This document shows, in pieces, positions 1 to 6,109 of a stretch of DNA of 9,508 nt. Location of the stretch: the NCBI GenBank assembly GCA_024277405.1, contig JAJRVI010000104.1:1-9508 (forward strand). The letters run 5' to 3'. This DNA comes from Fidelibacterota bacterium (GTDB lineage: Bacteria > Bipolaricaulota > Bipolaricaulia > Bipolaricaulales > Bipolaricaulaceae). How positions within the stretch are numbered: the stretch's first letter is position 1; each line of letters opens with the position of its first letter. The notes beneath the pieces are model-generated. The model saw only the letters and a program-made list of their open reading frames with translations. It was not told the DNA's origin and did no database searches. The position numbers and the translations under genes were made by a program.

Positions 1-237
1 CAGTACAGGTATATCGCCATAGCGATCAACCTTTCCCAGGTTAAGTCCCGACACGATGTGGGTCCCGATGTCGATGGCGCACTGGATCGCCACTTGAAGT
101 AGATGTGCGGCATACAAATAGTTCCGCGGGGTTGCCAGGAATTCCTCGCGGCTTAGCCGCCGTAATTCCTCCAGGAGTGAGACGTGTTCTTCCAGTTTGG
201 CCAAACGCCGCTCTATCGTTTCACGATCTAACGCCAA
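1..237 (-). CDS. hepT: HepT-like (DUF86) toxin, 3' end cut by window
   Basis: The reverse strand reads 79 codons from a TTG start at 237 to the window edge, without a stop. The N-terminus is a charged helix (ALDRETIERRLAKLEEHV) followed by ATPRNYLYAAHLLQVAIQCAIDIGTHIV, which matches the helical core of the HepT/DUF86 family, where a DIxxHI segment is typical. HepT proteins are HEPN-fold RNases. Their catalytic R-x4-6-H motif (ending in the Tyr modified by the antitoxin) lies near the C-terminus and is outside this window, so activity cannot be judged. The start is supported by an AAAGGAGGGGAG ribosome site just upstream, and it lies 17 bp inside the end of the nucleotidyltransferase gene, the usual antitoxin-before-toxin overlap. 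GC over 1-240 is 54% by hand count, well below most of the window. Family assignment is firm; toxicity is inferred. Confidence 0.88.
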   Translation of the reverse strand, partial: MALDRETIERRLAKLEEHVSLLEELRRLSREEFLATPRNYLYAAHLLQVAIQCAIDIGTHIVSGLNLGKVDRYGDIPVL

Positions 238-652
238 ATCTCCCCTCCTTTATGCGCTCCCGGAGGTAACGGCCCTGCAGCTCCAGCAAGGGCTTGATGT
301 CCAAGTATTCCTGGATGGCGCGGGCCTCGAAGCGGGTGCGGAGGAGGTCGTCCCGGGCGTAGACGAGCTTCCCCCGCGTGACTACCCGGTGCACGAGGAG
401 TGGGGGGGCCCGGTTCAGGATCACGAGGTCGATCTCATCGGTACCCAGGAGGTCCGCGAGCTCGGCGATCATCTCCAGCCGAAGCGCGAAGTACTCTTCT
501 TCCGGGATATCCTTCGGCAGGAGCACGGCGATGTCGATGTCGCTTAACGGGGTGCGCTTCCCGGAGACGGTGGAACCGAAGAGGTAGAGGGCCTCCAGCC
601 CCTTCTTCCGTGCGTATTCGCGCAGCTTGCTTTCTAGCTCCTTCAGGTCCAC
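221..652 (-). CDS. mntA: MntA-like minimal nucleotidyltransferase antitoxin
   Basis: This 143-aa protein carries the nucleotidyltransferase signature GS-x10-D-x-D (G26-S27, then D38 and D40) with a plausible third metal-binding acid in the EIDLVIL strand (D75). Its size fits the minimal nucleotidyltransferase (MNT) family. Known MntA proteins neutralise HepT toxins by transferring AMP units to a tyrosine near the HepT active site. The overlap with a HepT-family gene at its 3' end supports that role here. The start is GTG at 652, 7 bp after the stop of the MFS gene. Only a weak ribosome site is visible (GAG), so translation may depend on reinitiation after the transporter. The C-terminal third is helical and basic (RTRFEARAIQEYL), as expected for toxin contact. 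Function is inferred from family and context. Confidence 0.9.
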   Translation of the reverse strand: MDLKELESKLREYARKKGLEALYLFGSTVSGKRTPLSDIDIAVLLPKDIPEEEYFALRLEMIAELADLLGTDEIDLVILNRAPPLLVHRVVTRGKLVYARDDLLRTRFEARAIQEYLDIKPLLELQGRYLRERIKEGRFGVRS

Positions 653-659
653 GATCGAC

Positions 660-1901
660 TCAAGTATGTCCGTTTTCTACGGCCGCCGCCACGGGGCGGG
701 ATCCCTCGAGGTTCCTGAGGGCGGGGACCGCGAACGCTGACGCCCCCAAGATCAGGAAACCTCCCCCGCCCACCAGGTACCAGAACCGTACCCCGAAGAG
801 GTCGGCCAAGGGACCGGCGAGGAGCAACGAAAGCGGGGCCATCCCCTGGGCCATGCTGGACATGAGCGAGAACACCCGGCCTTGCATCCCCGGTTCCACC
901 GTGCTCTGCACCAGGGCCATGAACGGCGAGTTGGCGATGGGGTTCATCAGCCCGGTGAGGAGGAAGAGCCCCAGCGCCACATAGAACCAGCCCGGGGGCA
1001 AGAACCCCACTAGGAAGAACCCCACGCCCATGCCCACCACGCCGAGGAGGATGGTGTGGATCTTCTTTCTGAAGCCGCCCCAGGCGGCGAGGAAGAGGCC
1101 GCCCAGGACCACCCCGATCCCCCAGGCCGACTCGACCCAGCCCAGCTCCATGGCCCCCTTGCCGAAGTGGTCCTTTATGAGCAGGGGCAGCAGGGAGCCC
1201 ATGGGCTGGGCGATCCCGTTCAAAAGCGCGGCCAGACATAAAAGCAGGAACAACCCGCGCCAGTTCCACACGTACCGGAACCCTTCCCGCAGATCGGAGA
1301 AGTACGTGGGCCTCGCCGCGGCAACGCGCTCCGGCTCGGGGATGGCCAGGAAGAGGAGTGGGGCCACGGCGAAGAGAAAGGTGAACACATCGATCCCCAT
1401 CACCCCGTACATGGGGAGGAACGAGACGGCGATGGCGCCCAGGGGCGGGGAGACGATGGAGAGGAGCCCCCGCATGGTCTGGTTGAGGCCGGCGATGCGG
1501 GTGAGGTGCTTTTCGGGGACCAGGAGCGAGGTGGCGGCAGCCATGGCCGGCCAGTGCAAGCCCCCGCCCGCCGCGCGCAGGGCCATCACGAGGTAGATGT
1601 GCCAGATCTTTATGGCGTCGGCCCAGAAGAGGAACGCCAAAAGCCCGGCCAGCGCGGCGATCCCGCAGTCCACCCACACCATGAGCCAGCGGCGGGGGAG
1701 GCGGTCCACGAAGGTCCCGGCGAACGGGCCCAGAAGGACCTGGGGAAGCAGGGCCACCAGGGAAGCGGTGGCGAGGACCGTGGCCGAGCCCGTCTCCTGG
1801 GTGAGCCACCACACGAGGCCGAACTGGGCGATCCAACTCCCGAAAAGGGACGCCTGCTGTCCCGCCCAGATGGCGAAGAAACGCGCCTTCCAGCTTTTCA
1901 T
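660..1901 (-). CDS. MFS transporter, probable drug/metabolite exporter
   Basis: This protein of about 413 aa is hydrophobic with roughly 12 membrane segments, the usual size and topology of the major facilitator superfamily. The loop after the second segment reads GTFVDRLPRRW, a good match to MFS motif A (GxxxDRxGRR). Overall character resembles the EntS-like MFS_3 exporters, but the substrate cannot be read from sequence. The reading frame is open further upstream to a GTG at 1919. I prefer the ATG at 1901 because it forms a classic ATGA overlap with the PIN gene's stop (TGA at 1898-1900), implying translational coupling. The stop is 7 bp from the MntA-like GTG. The gene is about 70% GC in sampled stretches (1021-1140), unlike the PIN and HepT genes around it. 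Confidence 0.9.
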   Translation of the reverse strand: MKSWKARFFAIWAGQQASLFGSWIAQFGLVWWLTQETGSATVLATASLVALLPQVLLGPFAGTFVDRLPRRWLMVWVDCGIAALAGLLAFLFWADAIKIWHIYLVMALRAAGGGLHWPAMAAATSLLVPEKHLTRIAGLNQTMRGLLSIVSPPLGAIAVSFLPMYGVMGIDVFTFLFAVAPLLFLAIPEPERVAAARPTYFSDLREGFRYVWNWRGLFLLLCLAALLNGIAQPMGSLLPLLIKDHFGKGAMELGWVESAWGIGVVLGGLFLAAWGGFRKKIHTILLGVVGMGVGFFLVGFLPPGWFYVALGLFLLTGLMNPIANSPFMALVQSTVEPGMQGRVFSLMSSMAQGMAPLSLLLAGPLADLFGVRFWYLVGGGGFLILGASAFAVPALRNLEGSRPVAAAVENGHT

Positions 1902-2323
1902 TCTACGGATTCGATCCACGCGATCAGGTCAAACTTCCCATCGAGGGCGTTGTACAGGCGTTTGTCGGCGGTCACTAGCGGCGCCCCTTCACACTCGGCC
2001 AGCGCGAGGTAAGCAGCGTCGTAGACGGTCCGACCGTACCTATGGGCGAGTTTCAGCATCGCCTCCGGATCAACATAGCGAGATGGAATCCGCAACTCGG
2101 CTATTTTTCGAATCGCTTCTAGGGCGTCGTTGAGTTCGATACGCCCCAGTCTTGCAGCCTTCCAAAGGGCGTTCGCAACCTCGAAGATCAGGAGAGGCAC
2201 AGTTACTAGTCCGAGTTCGTGCTTGGCGAACCGCTCGAAAAGGCCTATGGCATGGAGATGGAACGGCTCGTCGCGGAGCACGAGTGACACGGCCACCGAG
2301 GCATCGAGGACGTACTTAGCCAT
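1898..2323 (-). CDS. vapC: VapC-like PIN-domain ribonuclease toxin
   Basis: This 141-aa protein is a single PIN domain. The four acidic residues that bind metal are visible: D7 in YVLDASVAV, E48 in FEVANAL, D102 in VYDAAYLALAE and D120 in VTADKRL. PIN toxins of the VapC type cleave tRNA or rRNA and are held inactive by the VapB partner. The ATG at 2323 has a GGAGG ribosome site six bases upstream and lies 8 bp inside the end of the antitoxin gene, the standard VapBC arrangement. Its stop overlaps the MFS ATG as ATGA. Length is normal and all key residues are present, so it looks intact. GC is about 53% over 2041-2220, lower than its neighbours, suggesting acquisition. The RNA target is unknown. 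Confidence 0.92.
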   Translation of the reverse strand: MAKYVLDASVAVSLVLRDEPFHLHAIGLFERFAKHELGLVTVPLLIFEVANALWKAARLGRIELNDALEAIRKIAELRIPSRYVDPEAMLKLAHRYGRTVYDAAYLALAECEGAPLVTADKRLYNALDGKFDLIAWIESVE

Positions 2324-2540
2324 GCCGCTCCTCCAGTTCCTCCCTGGAGGGGTAATAAATGTCCTCGAGGGTCAGCCCGCGGAACTTCTCGCTGAGCTCC
2401 TTGAGACGGTCGAGAGCCTCCAGTCGCAGTTCCCGCAGCACCGCCCGTTCGATGAACTCGCTGCGCTTGCGGGGGCCCACTAACTCGTCGATCTGACGCA
2501 CGAGGTCCTCGGGCAGGTTTACCTGGATCCTGAGCTTCAT
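2316..2540 (-). CDS. vapB: VapB-like ribbon-helix-helix antitoxin
   Basis: This 74-aa protein opens with a short strand (MKLRIQVNL) followed by the helices PEDLVRQIDELV and KRSEFIERAVLREL, the pattern of a ribbon-helix-helix (CopG/MetJ-type) DNA-binding domain. The C-terminal part (GLTLEDIYYPSREELEERHG) is acidic and likely wraps the PIN toxin. Known VapB proteins bind their own promoter with VapC. I chose ATG at 2540 because GGAGGTGA (2545-2552) sits seven bases upstream; a TTG at 2558 is in frame but would lie upstream of that site. It has its own promoter and an inverted repeat upstream, and overlaps the toxin gene by 8 bp. Partnership is inferred from adjacency and families. Confidence 0.9.
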   Translation of the reverse strand: MKLRIQVNLPEDLVRQIDELVGPRKRSEFIERAVLRELRLEALDRLKELSEKFRGLTLEDIYYPSREELEERHG

Positions 2541-2558
2541 CCTCTCACCTCCGGCCAA

Positions 2559-2564
2559 ATTATA
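2559..2564 (-). promoter_or_regulatory. -10 box of the vapBC operon promoter
   Basis: The reverse strand reads a perfect TATAAT, 18 nt before the antitoxin ATG. No convincing -35 is seen; the AT-rich AAATTT lies at the right spacing (17 nt). Transcription would start near 2552, leaving a leader of about 12 nt that begins with the GGAGGTGA ribosome site. The box is partly inside the inverted repeat 2563-2581. Confidence 0.6.
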
Positions 2565-2581
2565 CAGCCAATTAAGCTGTA
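2563..2581. promoter_or_regulatory. Candidate VapBC operator (inverted repeat)
   Basis: TACAGC at 2563-2568 and GCTGTA at 2576-2581 form a perfect 6-bp inverted repeat with a 7-bp spacer. It overlaps the -10 box and sits where a ribbon-helix-helix antitoxin would repress its own operon. Binding is inferred from position and family habit. Confidence 0.5.
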
Positions 2582-2598
2582 AAATTTAGCCCCCTAAA
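2581..2598 (-). terminator. Weak terminator-like hairpin after the GNAT gene
   Basis: The reverse strand reads TTTAG-GGGG-CTAAA followed by TTTT, overlapping the GNAT stop codon. The stem is only five mostly A-T pairs, so termination would be inefficient; read-through into vapBC is possible. Confidence 0.25.
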
Positions 2599-3523
2599 GG
2601 TCGCGGTACATGCCCTCCATTACATAAAGGCGCTCGAAGCCCAACTTTTCACAGGCGGAAAGGAGGGGTTCGTTCCGCTCGTCCACCCGCACGATGACTC
2701 GTGGGCAGCCGATCCCCCGTGCTCGCGAGAGGGCCTTCCCCAGGAGCGCCTCCTCGAGCCCTTTTCCCCGGTGTTCGTGGAGCAGGGAGATCCCGGCCGT
2801 GGCCGCGCCCTTCTCCCGGAACTGGGCCGCGAACGTGTAGACCCCGACCCGTTCCTCCCCGCGGACCACGGCATACCGTTCTCTTATCCCGGGTTGCAGG
2901 TGCATCAGGGGGCGCAGGTACCACGGCGGGAGTTCCGGCTCTCCGTAGACCTCCCGGGACCCGGGCTCCATGGCCTCGTAGCCGAGGCGCGCGGCCCAGG
3001 GGTCGAACATGCCGATCGGTCTCAACGCGTGGCCCGCCGGAAGCGGCACCTCCTCCCCCGTGGGCGGCTCGCGCACCATGTGCACCACCCGCTCGAACCG
3101 CACGAAACCCGCCGATTCATATAGGCGCTTAGCGGGGGTGTTGTCCTCCAGGACGTGGAGGAGGGCCCGCTTTCCCCCGTACGCGCGGGCGACGTCCAAG
3201 GCGTGTGCGAGGATCGCGCGGCCGTACCCCTTGCGCCGGTGCTCCGGGGCCACCATCAGCGCCCCGATGTACCACGATCCCCGTTCCCGGTTCAGGGAAA
3301 CGGCGGCCACGATCTCCCCGCTCACCTCGCCCACGAGGAAGAGGGCGTGGGGCCGCCGGGCCAGGCGTTGGATGGCCTTGAGGACCCCATAGATCCGGAC
3401 GCTCTTGCGCACCGCGGCCTCATCGAAGCCGGAGACCTCGAGCTCCCGGGGAAAGGAGGCCCGGACGAGCTTTATGACCCGGTCGAGGTCCCGGCTACGG
3501 AACTCCCGTACCCTGAGGCCCAT
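2594..3523 (-). CDS. Tandem-GNAT N-acetyltransferase
   Basis: This 309-aa protein has two GNAT-fold halves. Residues about 6-152 form a complete domain: VREFRSRDLDRVIKLV start, central strand YIGALMVAPEHR, acetyl-CoA loop RRKGYG (96-101, matching R/QxxGxG/A), and NTPAKRLYESAGF near the end. Residues about 165-309 form a second, weaker domain with ISLLHEHRGKGLEE; there the last small residue of the loop is Glu (E257), so acetyl-CoA binding may be lost. GNAT enzymes move an acetyl group to an amine; the substrate is not readable here. ATG at 3523 has GGAGG seven bases upstream, and the gene follows the duplicated membrane protein by 21 bp, making it the last gene of the bactofilin operon. Whether it modifies a protein of that operon is an open inference. 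Confidence 0.88.
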   Translation of the reverse strand: MGLRVREFRSRDLDRVIKLVRASFPRELEVSGFDEAAVRKSVRIYGVLKAIQRLARRPHALFLVGEVSGEIVAAVSLNRERGSWYIGALMVAPEHRRKGYGRAILAHALDVARAYGGKRALLHVLEDNTPAKRLYESAGFVRFERVVHMVREPPTGEEVPLPAGHALRPIGMFDPWAARLGYEAMEPGSREVYGEPELPPWYLRPLMHLQPGIRERYAVVRGEERVGVYTFAAQFREKGAATAGISLLHEHRGKGLEEALLGKALSRARGIGCPRVIVRVDERNEPLLSACEKLGFERLYVMEGMYRDL

Positions 3524-3544
3524 GTCTTCCTCCGGAAAAGGGGC

Positions 3545-4036
3545 TCACCACTCCTCGAAGAACCTCTTGATCTCGTCGGCGATGCGCTTGCCCAGGTTCG
3601 AGAGGTCGATCTTCACCTCCCGCCGCGGGGCGCCCATGAACCCCATCCAGAAGGTGAGGATCACGGCCAGGAAGAGGAGCCCCGCGGCCTGCCAGTAGTT
3701 CAGGGGCGCAAGCAGCCCGAAATAGCCCGCGATCAGTGAGTTGAAGAGGACCTGGAAGATCCAGGCGAAGAGGAAGAAGAGCCCCACCTCGAGCCCGTGC
3801 AGGCCGCTGTGGTCCGGGTGAAGGAAGCCGAGGACGGTGCGCGTGAGCCCCCGCCCGCTCCAGGCGAAGGCCAGGATCGAGAGGAAGAGGAGCCCCGCGG
3901 CCTGCCAGTAGTTCAGGGGCTTCAACAGCCCGAAGTGCCCCACCACGATGGAGTTGAACAGCATCTGCAGGACCCATGAAAACAGGAAGAACGCCGCCGC
4001 CCCTCCCGGCGAGAACGGTCCCCTGAGCAATCTCAT
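3545..4036 (-). CDS. Internally duplicated four-helix membrane protein
   Basis: This 163-aa protein has about four membrane segments arranged as two copies of one unit, at residues about 15-60 and 86-131, exactly 71 residues apart. Each copy reads FNSxxxGxFGLLxPLNYWQAAGLLFL. From memory this resembles small two-pass bacterial proteins with a conserved FWQALGLLLLS segment often found near sigma/anti-sigma genes; I cannot confirm that here. The tail (REVKIDLSNLGKRIADEIKRFFEEW) is an amphipathic helix, likely cytoplasmic. I chose ATG at 4036 because it overlaps the DUF4097 stop as ATGA and has AAAGGAGGGGAG just upstream; the open frame continues to 4240 but that part is a shadow of the DUF4097 gene. 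A scaffold anchor is one possible role (inference). Confidence 0.82.
   Translation of the reverse strand: MRLLRGPFSPGGAAAFFLFSWVLQMLFNSIVVGHFGLLKPLNYWQAAGLLFLSILAFAWSGRGLTRTVLGFLHPDHSGLHGLEVGLFFLFAWIFQVLFNSLIAGYFGLLAPLNYWQAAGLLFLAVILTFWMGFMGAPRREVKIDLSNLGKRIADEIKRFFEEW
3669..3707. repeat. 39-bp direct repeat, copy 1 (inside membrane gene)
   Basis: These 39 bases recur without a mismatch at 3882-3920, 213 bp (71 codons) away and in frame. They encode the conserved LNYWQAAGLLFL part of the second protein unit. Confidence 0.9.
3882..3920. repeat. 39-bp direct repeat, copy 2 (inside membrane gene)
   Basis: Identical to 3669-3707. It encodes the same segment in the first protein unit. Flanking codons have diverged, so identity here suggests recent duplication or gene conversion, or strong constraint. 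Confidence 0.9.
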
Positions 4037-4962
4037 CTCTCCCCTCCTTTTCTTGCCGTTGGCTTGGTCCGAACGTGGATGTCCCCGCTGCCCGTCTTGA
4101 CCTCGATGGCCGCGGCTGCGTCGGAGTCGCCGGGGAAGTCGCTGTGCACCTCCCCGAACTCCGTCTCCGCGATCAAGCGGAACTCGGCGCCCTCGGGCAG
4201 GGCGAGATGTACGTCTCCCGAGCCGGTCCGCAGCCTCCACGTTTTCCCCGGGGATATATCCGATTCCAAATGGATGTCCCCGCTCCCGGTACGTGCCTCC
4301 ACGTCCCCGCCCACTTCCTCCAGCGCCAAATCGCCCGAGCCGGTGGACACGTTGAGGTCACCGGCGATGCGTGAGGCCTCGATCTCCCCGCTCCCGGTGG
4401 TGATCTCGACGTCGCCCTTCACCCCGTGGATGGCCACGTCGCCGGATCCCGTGTGCACCCGGAGTTCTCCCCCGATCCCCCGGGCCTCCACGTCGCCGGA
4501 GCCGGTTTTCACCTCGAGGTCGCCATCGATCCCCCGGGCCTCCACGTCCCCGGAGCCCGTGTGGATCGTGAGCGGGCCCCGGATCCCGTCCACCTCGATA
4601 TCGCCGGCCCCGGTCTCGATGCGGGCCTCCGTGGCCTGGGGGACCTCGATCTCGTAGTCGATCGCGATGCCCTCGAATGCCTCCCCGAGGATGCCCGGAC
4701 CGAGCGCCTCCGTGTACCGCGAGAGATCGCCCACCCGGATCTCCCGCCCGTATATCTCCACGGGGGGATCCCGCTCGAGCAGCTGCGCCAGCCTTTCGGC
4801 CCGGGATTGCGGTATCGCGCGCACGGTGTAGGTACCCCGGACGAGGGCCCTGCCCGTGACTCCGCCCCGGACCGCCACGTCCCCGGAGCCCGCCGTGACC
4901 ACGAGCTCCACCGGTTCGCCCACGGGGAACTCCCGGACGAACTTCCCCTTCACCGCCGCCAT
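4033..4962 (-). CDS. DUF4097-type beta-repeat protein with TGSGD repeats
   Basis: This 309-aa protein is built around a TGSGD motif at residues 117, 135, 153, 171, 189, 207 and 225 (exact 18-residue period), then 246 and 290. That pattern is typical of DUF4097/LiaG-like adhesin-like proteins, predicted right-handed beta-helices. The first 110 residues include another AGSGDVAVRG and a helix (RAERLAQLLERDPP). No signal peptide, lipobox or membrane segment is visible, so it looks cytoplasmic, unlike many exported relatives. ATG at 4962 has AAGGAGG upstream; it overlaps the preceding gene by 13 bp and the following one by 4 bp. Placement between two membrane-protein genes and next to a bactofilin suggests a scaffold or adaptor role. 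LiaG-type genes occur in envelope-stress loci; function here is unknown. Confidence 0.85.
   Translation of the reverse strand: MAAVKGKFVREFPVGEPVELVVTAGSGDVAVRGGVTGRALVRGTYTVRAIPQSRAERLAQLLERDPPVEIYGREIRVGDLSRYTEALGPGILGEAFEGIAIDYEIEVPQATEARIETGAGDIEVDGIRGPLTIHTGSGDVEARGIDGDLEVKTGSGDVEARGIGGELRVHTGSGDVAIHGVKGDVEITTGSGEIEASRIAGDLNVSTGSGDLALEEVGGDVEARTGSGDIHLESDISPGKTWRLRTGSGDVHLALPEGAEFRLIAETEFGEVHSDFPGDSDAAAAIEVKTGSGDIHVRTKPTARKGGER
4236..4614. repeat. 54-bp coding repeats of the beta-helix
   Basis: Seven in-frame units of 54 bp encode the 18-residue TGSGD turns. Most have drifted, but two 31-bp stretches (4473-4503 and 4527-4557) differ at one base, pointing to recent unit duplication. Confidence 0.85.
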
Positions 4963-5354
4963 GGATCCTCCTTATCCCCGGGTTCATCGAGGCCATAGAA
5001 CCAACGCCGCCAGGAGCGCCGACGCTGTAAGCGCCAGAGGTAGTACCTGAAGGGCCAGGTGAGGAGGGCGAACGCCATCCCCATCGCCGCGGCGACGATC
5101 ACCAATGGGACCAGCGCGAGGATAAGTCCCAGGACGAACGCCACCACCGGGATGGTGATGGCCACCCCCAAAACCGCCGCCAGGAACCCGGCGGTCGCTC
5201 CCGCGGCCCCATCCACCCCGGACCACACCGCGCCCATCACCGTGCGAGTGATGTGGACGGGCAGCCCGAAGATGAGCCACAGGGGAAGCAGGATCGTCCT
5301 CTTGGCGCGCATCAGACCGTTGTACCAATGGGCCTCCCGATGCGCCCTCATCAT
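4950..5354 (-). CDS. Small multi-pass membrane protein of unknown function
   Basis: I do not recognise this 134-aa protein. After a basic N-terminus (MMRAHREAHWYNGLMRAKR) there is a hydrophobic segment at about 20-40 and a longer stretch at about 50-100 (ATAGFLAAVLGVAITIPV, then GLILALVPLVIVAAAMGM) that could cross the membrane twice. The tail (LWRLQRRRSWRRWFYGLDEPGDKEDPWRR) is strongly basic and aromatic, so it should stay in the cytoplasm by the positive-inside rule. ATG at 5354 overlaps the bactofilin stop as ATGA and has AGGAGGAGGTGAAAGG upstream; a second ATG follows directly. The end overlaps the DUF4097 start by 13 bp. Coupling to the bactofilin gene suggests a membrane anchor or partner (inference). 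Confidence 0.78.
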   Translation of the reverse strand: MMRAHREAHWYNGLMRAKRTILLPLWLIFGLPVHITRTVMGAVWSGVDGAAGATAGFLAAVLGVAITIPVVAFVLGLILALVPLVIVAAAMGMAFALLTWPFRYYLWRLQRRRSWRRWFYGLDEPGDKEDPWRR

Positions 5355-6106
5355 CCTTTCACCTCCTCCTCCACGCGGGAATCGGGGTCCACCTCCAGGG
5401 ATTCCTCGTACTCCACGCGCTCGATGCGGCACCCGGGGCCGATGGTGACCCGCTTTCCCCGCACCAGCTTGGCCCGGGTCCCCTCGAGGTAGACATCGTC
5501 CCCCTCGATGGACGCCGCTTGAAGTGATCCGGGGCGGCGAAAGAAGGGGATGCCGAGCTCCTCCAGGAGGCCGCCCCGCTGACGGCGGCGCACCTCGATC
5601 ACCTCGCCCCCGATCTCGCGCACGTAGCTCGTCCCCTCGAGCTTCATCTCCACCCGATCGGCCGAGAGCAGCCCCGTGACGTTCACGATCCCCGCGAGAG
5701 AGACCACCTCGGCCTCGAGGTCCCCCTCCACCTTGAGGACGCCCCCGGAGCGGAAGTAGTGGGCCTTGACGTTGCCCTCCACCTTGAAGGTCCCGGCGAT
5801 CTTGGCCTCCTTGGCCTGGAGGCCGCCCTCCACCTTGCAGGCGCCGGAGCACTGGAGGGTCTCCGCCTCCACCGGGCCCTCGAACCTCCCCGCCCCCGTG
5901 ACCACCACCTCCCTGGCCTTGGTGGCCCCCTCCACCTTGCCCGCACCGGAGATGCGCAGCTCCTCGGCCTCGAGGTTCCCCTCCACCCTCCCCGATCCGG
6001 AGATCTTCACGGTATGGTATACGCCCCCGGCCACCTTCCCCGTGCCGGCGATGGACACGTTCCCCTTACGCCGGTTTCCTTCCCTTTCCTCATCGTGGAA
6101 AATCAT
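5351..6106 (-). CDS. Bactofilin, YhbE/YhbF-like polymer-forming protein
   Basis: This 251-aa protein has a beta-helix core with an exact 17-residue period: glycines at 37, 54, 71, 88, 105, 122 and 139 sit in units such as ISGSGRVEGNLEAEEL and ISGAGKVEGATKAREV. That is the bactofilin (polymer-forming cytoskeletal) pattern. Bactofilins assemble into filaments without nucleotide, often on the membrane; Bacillus subtilis YhbE and YhbF affect flagellar assembly and motility. The C-terminal third (SIEGDDVYLEGTRAKLVRGKRVTIGPGCRIERVEY) is a second short beta section, as in the Yhb type. ATG at 6106 has GGGAGGTGA upstream and lies 3 bp after the DUF4004 gene, the same neighbour as in B. subtilis, which strengthens the call. 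Two cysteines (C86, C90) occupy a position where other turns have small or hydrophobic residues. Confidence 0.9.
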   Translation of the reverse strand: MIFHDEEREGNRRKGNVSIAGTGKVAGGVYHTVKISGSGRVEGNLEAEELRISGAGKVEGATKAREVVVTGAGRFEGPVEAETLQCSGACKVEGGLQAKEAKIAGTFKVEGNVKAHYFRSGGVLKVEGDLEAEVVSLAGIVNVTGLLSADRVEMKLEGTSYVREIGGEVIEVRRRQRGGLLEELGIPFFRRPGSLQAASIEGDDVYLEGTRAKLVRGKRVTIGPGCRIERVEYEESLEVDPDSRVEEEVKG

Positions 6107-6109
6107 GGG

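Noticed and set aside
643..1836. Minus-strand open frame overlapping the MFS gene
   Set aside because: It is proline/arginine/glycine-rich with no membrane segments, the typical out-of-frame image of the real transporter.
4236..4614. Regular 54-bp repeats that look like a CRISPR or satellite array
   Set aside because: They are in frame with the DUF4097 gene, the unit encodes the TGSGD turn, there are no variable spacers, and unit sequences diverge as coding repeats do.
5355..5852. N-terminal extension of the small membrane protein through the bactofilin gene
   Set aside because: Out-of-frame glycine/arginine-rich shadow; the ATG at 5354 has a strong ribosome site and an ATGA overlap.
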